This document shows positions 1-4,727 of a DNA stretch of 5,855 nt, piece by piece. The notes under the pieces are model-generated. The model ran no database searches. It was not told the origin of the DNA and saw only the letters and a program-made list of their open reading frames with translations. The stretch covers positions 1 through 5,855 of the forward strand of contig JAGYMT010000133.1 of NCBI GenBank assembly GCA_018400335.1, read 5' to 3'. Position numbers and translations under genes: made by a program. The DNA is from Kiritimatiellia bacterium (lineage in GTDB: Bacteria; Verrucomicrobiota; Kiritimatiellia; JAAZAB01). Position 1 is the stretch's first letter. Each line of letters starts with the position of its first letter.

Positions 1-99
1 CGCATCGTTCGCGCACTGCCGCACGCACACCTGGCACTGTATGCAACGCTCGGGGTCGCGCTCCACCACGAATTCAGGTTGTACCAGCCATTTTCGCAT
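1..99 (-). CDS. gltB2: Glutamate synthase FMN/4Fe-4S subunit, archaeal-type (N-terminal fragment)
   Basis: This open frame begins at ATG (99-97) and runs off the left edge after 33 codons. It was found by translating the minus strand and is too short to show in a normal ORF listing. The visible protein starts MRKWLVQPEF and contains Cys19, Cys22, Cys25 and Cys29 in the spacing CxxCxxCxxxC, the first half of a bacterial-ferredoxin 4Fe-4S domain. In the archaeal-type split glutamate synthase, the middle subunit has such a ferredoxin domain ahead of an FMN-binding TIM barrel that makes glutamate from 2-oxoglutarate and ammonia. The nearby separate amidotransferase subunit (950-2041) supports this reading. 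The FMN domain itself is not visible, so another Fe-S oxidoreductase remains possible. It lies 28 nt after the barrel gene. Its upstream purine-rich stretch (AGAGAGAAG) is only a modest ribosome binding site. A third, GXGXG-type subunit would be expected further left. Confidence 0.72.
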   Translation of the reverse strand, partial: MRKWLVQPEFVVERDPERCIQCQVCVRQCANDA

Positions 100-127
100 T
101 TGTCTTCTCTCTGCCTCGATTATGGGC

Positions 128-922
128 TCAGAATGAATAGGCGGCCGAGACGCTCCCGTAGACCCGATCCTTTTCGTCATAGGTTTCATCGCCACCGGCC
201 CTGATCGAGCCGTCCAGCAGTGTCGTATAGTGGATAGCGCCGGCCAGCGACAGGTTGTCGGTGAACGCGTAGCCCAGGCCCGCGGACAGGTTGAGGTCGT
301 TGAGCGCGATACTCTTCTTCCCGAAGTAATAATTGTTGTAGTCCCTGTCGCCCATCCCGATTGAGGCGCCAAGGCCAAGCTCCAGTTGCTCGGTCAATGC
401 AATGCCTTGTCCCAGCTCAAAGCTGCCGTAGAACCCGTTCACCTCGTCCACGTCGTAATAGAGAGTAAGGGTGGGGGCAAGGATCACATCCAATCCCAAT
501 TCGACGAATAGCTCGCGGGTGTCGCTGTCCTTGCGGTCAGGAACGTCCGGATGTCCGTCCGGGGTTCCGGCTTCATAATCGCCCTCCTTGGGGAACAGGT
601 ACTCTATTACGCCTACCGACACGCCCAGCGTGCCGCTCAGGGGCAGTTGGTATGCGACGGTTAGGTCAACTTCCGTGAACTCGCCGCGGCAGTCCGCCTT
701 GTCTGTAAGGTCCATGTTTCCCCATGCGCTCAGCGACAGGCCGAAGTCTGCGCTCGCGGAGAATGCCGGCTGGAGCACCGACTCGCTGTTGAGCACCTGG
801 CCGCGCCATACGTATGAAGAAAAGTACTCCACATCAAGCGAAGCTTCCGCGCCGCGCGCCGCAAAGCATGAAATCATCATAACCGCCATTCCAGCCGCCA
901 ATCTATCCATTCTGAATTTCAT
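128..922 (-). CDS. Predicted outer-membrane beta-barrel protein (TorF/Gcw_chp-like putative porin)
   Basis: The protein has 264 residues. The N-terminus is a signal peptide: basic MKFRMDR, a hydrophobic stretch to about residue 22, and a likely signal peptidase I site after A25-E26-A27. A Cys at 19 follows hydrophobic residues but is a poor lipobox, so a lipoprotein is less likely. The mature part is made of alternating polar/hydrophobic strands separated by Asp/Gly/Asn-rich turns and ends in ...AAYSF; a terminal Phe is the usual signal for the BAM assembly machinery. The opening of the mature protein (Y37-V-W-R-G41, then LQP) resembles the YVFRG-type start of the TIGR02001/Gcw_chp putative porins, a family of poorly known function; this match is from memory. 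The start is fixed by AAGGA 7 nt upstream of ATG. It lies 27 nt after the amidotransferase gene and 28 nt before the Fe-S subunit gene, so it is probably co-transcribed with both. Transport of ammonium or another small nitrogen compound is a guess from context. Confidence 0.72.
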   Translation of the reverse strand: MKFRMDRLAAGMAVMMISCFAARGAEASLDVEYFSSYVWRGQVLNSESVLQPAFSASADFGLSLSAWGNMDLTDKADCRGEFTEVDLTVAYQLPLSGTLGVSVGVIEYLFPKEGDYEAGTPDGHPDVPDRKDSDTRELFVELGLDVILAPTLTLYYDVDEVNGFYGSFELGQGIALTEQLELGLGASIGMGDRDYNNYYFGKKSIALNDLNLSAGLGYAFTDNLSLAGAIHYTTLLDGSIRAGGDETYDEKDRVYGSVSAAYSF

Positions 923-929
923 ATTTGTA

Positions 930-934
930 TCCTT
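930..934 (-). promoter_or_regulatory. Ribosome binding site of the barrel protein gene
   Basis: AAGGA on the minus strand, 7 nt ahead of the ATG at 922-920. It lies in the short gap after the TAG stop of the amidotransferase gene, and supports the first of two nearby Met codons (residues 1 and 5) as the start. Confidence 0.7.
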
Positions 935-949
935 CAGTACTGTTAATTT

Positions 950-2041
950 CTAATCTTCACTCCTTACCCGACCCACCACCGGAACGCCGCCCTCGGCGTG
1001 CCAAATCAAATCGGGCTCTTTGCAGACCACCCTTATGGCCGCTTCCTCGCTGGCGATGAAAAGCATGTCATTATGGCGGGCTGCCACCATCGGCCTGAGC
1101 TTGGTTCTGTCGTTCAGGCCGATCATTCCGCCGGTTCGGCCCACGACCACGCTGAACGGTCCGTTGAGCAGCGCGCCGCCATACACGATCCGTAACGTCT
1201 TTGACATCCGGCGGGAATCAACGTCCATCTTATCAATCTGTGACCAGAACGACGGTGCTAGCACCCGGCACGCTGCATCGAGCGGAAGCGCGTGCTTGCG
1301 CATTAGGAGATCGAAGAGATAGGTTATGACCTCGGTATCCGTGTGGAGCGAGCAGTGATAGCCGAAGTTTTCGAGGTATCTCCTGTTGATCCCGTAGGAC
1401 GAAATTTCGCCGTTGTGCACAACTGCCCAGTCCAGCAGCCCGAATGGATGGGCGCCGCCCCACCAGCCGGTGGTATTGGTGGGGAAGCGTCCGTGTGCCA
1501 GCCAAAGGTAGGCCTTGTATTCGTGAAGACGGAAGAATCTGCCTATGTCCTCCGGGAATCCGACTCCCTTGAACACGCCCATGTTTTTGCCGGACGAGAG
1601 CACGAAGGCGCAGTCAATGACTCGGTTTATGTGAAGCGCGGTCCTCGCCATCAGGTCATCCTCGGTCTCCGCGCAGAAGCGCTCCATCACGTCCGGCCTC
1701 ACGCGTACGAAGTAGCGGTGCAGTATCGGGCTGGGGCCAACAGCCTCTTGCATGTCAATAGGGATGGGCTCATCGTGCGAGATAACGCAGTTCTGTTCGA
1801 TATATGAACGGGTGACGGCGTCAACTCCGGGCTCGTCGAACATCACGTGCAGTGCGTAATCATCCGGATGGTTCGGGTATATCCCGTATGCCGCGAAGCC
1901 GCCGCCAAGCCCGCTTGACCGCTCGCGCATATTGGCGATTGATTCCATGATCATATCGCCGGAAAAGAGATTGCCCTTTTCAGACATCATGCCTGAAATG
2001 GCGCAACCGCTGATTTCTTTTTCATCGCGAAAGCGTATCAT
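950..2041 (-). CDS. gltB1: Stand-alone class II glutamine amidotransferase, glutamate synthase subunit (archaeal-type GltB1)
   Basis: The protein has 363 residues and belongs to the class II (Ntn-hydrolase) amidotransferases, which release ammonia from glutamine for a partner synthase. Visible catalytic elements are Cys13 in the motif SGCAISG, R185 in HGRFPTNT (183-190), N210-G211-E212, and D235 in HTDTE (233-237). The nucleophile must be N-terminal to work. There is no start codon at Cys13 (the preceding codon is GGT), so a 12-residue propeptide is probably cleaved off, as known for GltB and PurF. The full-length glutamate synthase FMN and GXGXG domains are absent, so this is a separate subunit; the Fe-S subunit starts at 99. 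Its ATG shares bases with the nadE stop (TAATG), and GAGGA sits 6 nt upstream, indicating coupled translation. GlxB/MgsA-type amidotransferases (N-methylglutamate synthase) are related and remain an alternative, but the Fe-S domain on the downstream gene favours the archaeal-type glutamate synthase. Confidence 0.85.
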   Translation of the reverse strand: MIRFRDEKEISGCAISGMMSEKGNLFSGDMIMESIANMRERSSGLGGGFAAYGIYPNHPDDYALHVMFDEPGVDAVTRSYIEQNCVISHDEPIPIDMQEAVGPSPILHRYFVRVRPDVMERFCAETEDDLMARTALHINRVIDCAFVLSSGKNMGVFKGVGFPEDIGRFFRLHEYKAYLWLAHGRFPTNTTGWWGGAHPFGLLDWAVVHNGEISSYGINRRYLENFGYHCSLHTDTEVITYLFDLLMRKHALPLDAACRVLAPSFWSQIDKMDVDSRRMSKTLRIVYGGALLNGPFSVVVGRTGGMIGLNDRTKLRPMVAARHNDMLFIASEEAAIRVVCKEPDLIWHAEGGVPVVGRVRSED

Positions 2042-2811
2042 TACACGTCCTCGAATATGAGCGGCAGATGGCGCTTGTGCGCCGATGCCGCCTTCATCCT
2101 GCTCACCCGTTCAAGCAGCTCCGTTGGAACCCCGTTCATTCTGCCCGACTCTATCGCGTCCAGGGCCGAGTCGAGCTCATTATACGACATGCCCATCTCG
2201 CCCTCGTCCGTCTGCCCCATCCAGAGTCCCGCGCTCGGCGGCTTGCTGATAATCCTCTCAGGAACGCCGATTTCCATTGCGAGCTTCCGTACCTCGCCCT
2301 TGTAGAGCGAGCCCAGAGGCAGGAGATCAACTCCGCCGTCGCCGTGCTTCGTGAAATAGCCCGCCATGAGTTCGCTCCTGTTGCCCGTGCCTACCACTAT
2401 GTAGGACAGCTTGTTCGCCCAGTAATAGAGCGCAGCCATCCTCAGGCGCGGCTTGAGATTAGCCGGCGCGATATCGGGCGCCCCGGGCAGCACTTCGAGC
2501 ATCGCTTTTAACGGCCCGTCCAGGCGCACGGTCTCCGTTCTCACCCCGAACCGGGCGGCGGCGATCAGCGCGTCTCTTTCATCCTCGTTCGCCGATCCGC
2601 ACGGCATGATCACGCCCAGCACGTTGTCGTTCAGCGCCATGGCGCAGAGCCCGGCAACCACGGCCGAATCAATGCCGCCGCTCAATCCCAGAACCGCGCC
2701 GCGCATTCCGGCTATCCGCACGCAGGCGCTTATCCACCCGGCGATTCTGTGCGGCAGATCTCCATTTTGTCCCGATTCTTCACAGGATCGGCAGATATCG
2801 TTCGATTTCAT
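2041..2811 (-). CDS. nadE: NH3-dependent NAD(+) synthetase
   Basis: The protein has 256 residues and would catalyse the last step of NAD synthesis: ATP-dependent amidation of deamido-NAD with ammonia, in the cytoplasm. Motifs in order: the PP-loop SGGIDSA (44-50), N118-LKPRLRM (to 125), GTGNRSE (141-147), TKHGDGGVD (154-162) and KPPSAGLWMGQTDE (190-203), all typical of NadE. There is no nitrilase-type glutaminase domain, so it must use free ammonia or ammonia from a partner. The start lies 32 nt inside glnA. A stop codon (TGA) sits three codons upstream in frame and no ATG/GTG/TTG follows before residue 36, so ATG 2811 is the only reasonable start. The first 18 or so residues, including C7-R-S-C10, lie ahead of the helix that normally begins the family. 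A weak GTGAG precedes the ATG, so translation probably depends on glnA. Known parallel: the Rhodobacter capsulatus adgA gene, found through an ammonium-growth defect, is an NH3-dependent NAD synthetase. Confidence 0.93.
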   Translation of the reverse strand: MKSNDICRSCEESGQNGDLPHRIAGWISACVRIAGMRGAVLGLSGGIDSAVVAGLCAMALNDNVLGVIMPCGSANEDERDALIAAARFGVRTETVRLDGPLKAMLEVLPGAPDIAPANLKPRLRMAALYYWANKLSYIVVGTGNRSELMAGYFTKHGDGGVDLLPLGSLYKGEVRKLAMEIGVPERIISKPPSAGLWMGQTDEGEMGMSYNELDSALDAIESGRMNGVPTELLERVSRMKAASAHKRHLPLIFEDV

Positions 2812-4114
2812 ATTGGCTCACATGTGTCCTGAACCCGTCCCATTCAATTTTCTTGTTGGCGATGAACTTCTCGAATATGTGGTCGCCAAGCGCCTCGTGC
2901 ACGAGTTCGCTCTTCTCGGTCGCCGCGACTGCCTCATCGAGACTGCCTGGCAGCGACGTGATTCCGTCCGTCGCGCGCTCCTTCTCCGACATCTCAAAAA
3001 TGTCCTTTTCGATCGGCTCCGGCAGCTCGTACTTCTCATCTATGCCCTTCAGGCCCGCGGCAAGCATTACCGCGAACGCCAGGTAGGGGTTGCATGCCGG
3101 GTCCGGACACCGGAACTCAACGCGGGTGGCCTTCTCCCTGCCCGGCTTGTACATCGGCACGCGGACCAGAGCCGAGCGGTTGCGGCGCGCCCACGAAACG
3201 TAGACGGGGGCCTCGTAGCCCGGCACGAGCCGCTTGTAGGAGTTCACCCACGGCGCGACCACGGAGCATATCTCCCGCGCGTGGCGCAGCAGCCCGGCGA
3301 TGTATGACTTGCCCGTTGCGGAGAGGTTATACTTGTCGCCCGCGTCAAAGAACGCATTCTGCGAGCCCTTGAACAGCGATTGATGCGTGTGCATGCCGCT
3401 TCCGTTTTCGCCGAATACGGGCTTTGGCATGAAGGTGGCGTAGACGCCGTGCTTCATGGCCACTTCCTTGACCGTGAGCCTGTATGTCATCGCGTTGTCG
3501 GCCATGGCAAGCGCATCGGAATAGCGCAGGTCAATCTCGTGCTGGCTCGGCGCGACTTCGTGATGACTGTATTCGCATGCGATCCCCATCTCCTGGAGCG
3601 TCTGCACCGTCTCCCTGCGGAGATCGCTGGCGACGTCGAGCGGGGTGAGGTCGAAATAGCCGCCGTGATCGAGCGGGGCAGGGGTGGTTGAATCCTTGAA
3701 ATAGAAGAATTCAAGCTCCGGGCCGACGTAGAATGTGTAGCCCAGTTTGGCTGCCTTTTCGAGGTTCCTCTTCAGCGCGAAGCGCGGGTCGCCCTCGTAG
3801 GGGGAGCCGTCCGGCTTCTGCACATCGCAGAACATGCGCGCCACCGCGCCACGCTCTGAATTGCGCCAGGGAAGGATCTGAAATGTTGACTTGTCCGGCA
3901 TGGCTATCATGTCGCTCTCGTGGATCCTCGCAAAACCCTCGATGGATGAGCCGTCGAACCCCATCCCTTCTGAGAGCGCGGTCTCGAGCTCGTCCGTTGT
4001 TATCGCGAAACTCTTAAGGAACCCTAGCACATCCGTGAACCAGAGCCTCACGAACCGAACGTTCTTCTCCTCTACAAGCTTTATGATATCGCCATCCGTC
4101 ATATCCTTCTTCAT
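2780..4114 (-). CDS. glnA: Glutamine synthetase type I (GSI-alpha-like)
   Basis: The protein has 444 residues and makes glutamine from glutamate, ammonia and ATP as a dodecamer. Visible signatures: the N-terminal active-site loop GFDGSSIEGF (52-61, with D54), GPELEFF (131-137, metal ligands E133 and E135), E186 and E193 around SQHEI, NGSGMHTH (237-244), the flap KRLVPGYEAP with E301, RNRSALVRVP (311-320) and EFRCPDPACNPYLA from 333. The short length and R63, just after the GFDGSSIEGF loop, match GSI-alpha enzymes, where the equivalent Arg (R62 in Bacillus subtilis) mediates glutamine feedback inhibition. The residue aligned with the adenylylated tyrosine of enterobacterial enzymes is F373 (KDIFEMSEKER), so GlnE-type control is not possible there. 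A strong AAAGGAG lies 5 nt before the ATG. It is separated from glnK by the repeat-rich gap and overlaps nadE by 32 nt at its 3' end. Confidence 0.97.
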   Translation of the reverse strand: MKKDMTDGDIIKLVEEKNVRFVRLWFTDVLGFLKSFAITTDELETALSEGMGFDGSSIEGFARIHESDMIAMPDKSTFQILPWRNSERGAVARMFCDVQKPDGSPYEGDPRFALKRNLEKAAKLGYTFYVGPELEFFYFKDSTTPAPLDHGGYFDLTPLDVASDLRRETVQTLQEMGIACEYSHHEVAPSQHEIDLRYSDALAMADNAMTYRLTVKEVAMKHGVYATFMPKPVFGENGSGMHTHQSLFKGSQNAFFDAGDKYNLSATGKSYIAGLLRHAREICSVVAPWVNSYKRLVPGYEAPVYVSWARRNRSALVRVPMYKPGREKATRVEFRCPDPACNPYLAFAVMLAAGLKGIDEKYELPEPIEKDIFEMSEKERATDGITSLPGSLDEAVAATEKSELVHEALGDHIFEKFIANKKIEWDGFRTHVSQYEIERYLPIL

Positions 4115-4119
4115 CCGTT

Positions 4120-4126
4120 CTCCTTT
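4120..4126 (-). promoter_or_regulatory. Ribosome binding site of glnA
   Basis: AAAGGAG on the minus strand, 5 nt before the ATG at 4114-4112. This is a near-perfect anti-16S match and fixes the glnA start. A small perfect hairpin (4131-4141, TGGC arms with a 3-nt loop) sits 4 nt further upstream. Confidence 0.8.
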
Positions 4127-4130
4127 CTAA

Positions 4131-4141
4131 TGGCTTCGCCA
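4131..4141 (-). other. Small hairpin upstream of the glnA ribosome binding site
   Basis: Perfect 4-bp inverted repeat TGGC/GCCA with a 3-nt loop (GAA on the transcribed strand). It lies between the larger palindrome (4142-4177) and the glnA ribosome binding site. It could form by chance and no function can be claimed. Confidence 0.35.
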
Positions 4142-4177
4142 ACCCTCACCCCCTGCCCTCTCCCAGGGGGAGAGGGT
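4142..4177. repeat. Long imperfect palindrome (REP-like hairpin) in the glnA leader
   Basis: The two 14-nt arms (4142-4155 and 4164-4177) are perfect inverted copies except for one central A-A mismatch at 4148/4171, around an 8-nt loop. An overlapping 9-bp hairpin is possible (CCCTCTCCC at 4156-4164 with GGGAGAGGG at 4168-4176, 3-nt loop); the two structures use some of the same bases and cannot form together. A third inverted pair (CCAACC 4139-4144, GGTTGG 4182-4187) flanks the element. No T-tract follows on the minus strand, so it is not an intrinsic terminator for the upstream genes. Short GC-rich palindromes of this sequence style occur as dispersed repeats in many bacterial genomes; this is from memory and cannot be verified in one window. 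Confidence 0.75.
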
Positions 4178-4271
4178 GATCGGTTGGTAAGCGACGCATA
4201 GTTTTCTTGTTTTTTCTGGCGGTTTCTCAACAATGAGGCACTATTGCCCTTGTTCTGTCGAAAATGTTGAT
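4178..4271. other. Non-coding spacer within the glnK-glnA gap
   Basis: These 94 bases are noticeably more AT-rich than the rest of the window, with T-runs on the plus strand at about 4201-4216. On the transcribed strand I looked for sigma-70 and sigma-54 type promoters: TTGAGA and CTATGC are present but are about 23 nt apart, and no GG/GC pair with -24/-12 spacing convinced me. A glnA promoter here is plausible from position but not supported by sequence. No known RNA motif was recognised. Confidence 0.4.
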
Positions 4272-4363
4272 CTAACGCCTAGCCCCTAGCCCCTAACGCC
4301 TAGCGCCTTCCCCCCTAGCGCCTTCCCCCTAACCCCTAGCACCTTCCCCCTAACCACTTCCCC
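4272..4363. repeat. Degenerate heptamer array, G-rich on the transcribed strand
   Basis: On the plus strand this stretch reads as successive 7-mers: CGCCTAG, CCCCTAG, CCCCTAA, CGCCTAG, CGCCTTC, then an 8-mer CCCCCTAG, and CGCCTTC, CCCCTAA, CCCCTAG, CACCTTC, CCCCTAA, CCACTTC (4276-4360). One base insertion breaks the phase at 4311-4318. The transcribed strand carries seven runs of four to six G, separated by 3, 9 or 16 nt, so it has G-quadruplex potential with mostly long loops. The array starts right at the glnK TGA stop (4366-4364) and fills the first part of the gap. It has no coding character. Origin by slippage or as a dispersed low-complexity repeat is likely; a role in mRNA stability or transcription pausing is speculation. 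Confidence 0.85.
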
Positions 4364-4705
4364 TCACCCTATCGCGTTGCCGCCCCGCTCCCCGCTTCGA
4401 ATGCGTATGCAGTCCTGCAGTTCCGTTACGAATATCTTCCCGTCGCCGATGTTCCCGGTGCGGGCGCCCTTTATAATCGCCTCGATTGTCGCCTCCACGA
4501 AATCCTCGTTCACCGCTATTTCGAGCCGTACCTTGTTGAGCAGGTTGATCTCCTCGATGACCCCGCGGTACGTTTCGCTGTAGCCCTTCTGCTCTCCGCA
4601 ACCTTTTGCCGATGAAACTGTCATTTTGCACACCTTCGCATCGAAGAGCGCCTTCCTGATGTCCATCAGCTTATGGGGCTGTACCATTGCCGTAATCAGT
4701 TTCAC
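4364..4705 (-). CDS. glnK: P-II family nitrogen regulatory protein
   Basis: The protein has 113 residues, the standard length of the trimeric P-II sensors that bind ATP/ADP and 2-oxoglutarate and block AmtB by inserting the T-loop into the channel. It aligns without gaps to E. coli GlnB: T29-V, K34-G35-x-G37, Q39 (2-oxoglutarate/Mg site), K40-G41, Y46-R47-G48, K58, [11 protein letters not shown] (83-93) and IRIRSGE near the C-terminus. The T-loop has Y46, but the position of the uridylylated Tyr51 is E51, so GlnD-type modification at that site is excluded. The start codon is GTG (4705-4703), fixed by GGGAGG 5 nt upstream; the first internal ATG (residue 7) would remove strand beta-1. It lies 22 nt after amtB, the reverse of the E. 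coli glnK-amtB order but the same pairing, which is why I prefer glnK over glnB as a name. Confidence 0.94.
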   Translation of the reverse strand: MKLITAMVQPHKLMDIRKALFDAKVCKMTVSSAKGCGEQKGYSETYRGVIEEINLLNKVRLEIAVNEDFVEATIEAIIKGARTGNIGDGKIFVTELQDCIRIRSGERGGNAIG

Positions 4706-4710
4706 GAATG

Positions 4711-4716
4711 CCTCCC
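4711..4716 (-). promoter_or_regulatory. Ribosome binding site that decides the GTG start of glnK
   Basis: GGGAGG on the minus strand, 5 nt ahead of GTG 4705-4703. An ATG overlapping this site is in another frame and lies 13 nt upstream of the GTG, so it cannot be the start. The match to the 16S tail and the known P-II N-terminus (M/V-K-L-I) agree. Confidence 0.78.
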
Positions 4717-4727
4717 ATTGTCAGCAG

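Noticed and set aside
1343..1807. Plus-strand open frame of 154 codons inside the amidotransferase gene
   Set aside because: It is fully antisense to catalytic-motif coding sequence and has no domain or ribosome binding site that I could see.
2453..3307. Plus-strand open frame of 284 codons across the nadE/glnA junction
   Set aside because: It is antisense to two well-supported conserved genes, has low-complexity Arg/Pro-rich composition typical of a shadow frame in GC-rich DNA, and has no recognisable domain.
4156..4176. GC-rich hairpin as an intrinsic terminator after glnK
   Set aside because: No T-run follows the stem on the minus strand; what follows is G-rich and then the glnA ribosome binding site. 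The T-rich stretch at 4201-4216 lies on the plus strand, which has no gene ending there.
4178..4271. Sigma-54 or sigma-70 promoter for glnA
   Set aside because: No TGGCA/TTGC pair with correct spacing was seen, and the best -35/-10-like pair is about 23 nt apart, too far for a credible sigma-70 site.
4276..4360. CRISPR array or protein-binding iteron cluster
   Set aside because: The units are 7 nt with no spacers, are degenerate, and break phase once; this fits a simple-sequence array and not CRISPR or a typical iteron origin.
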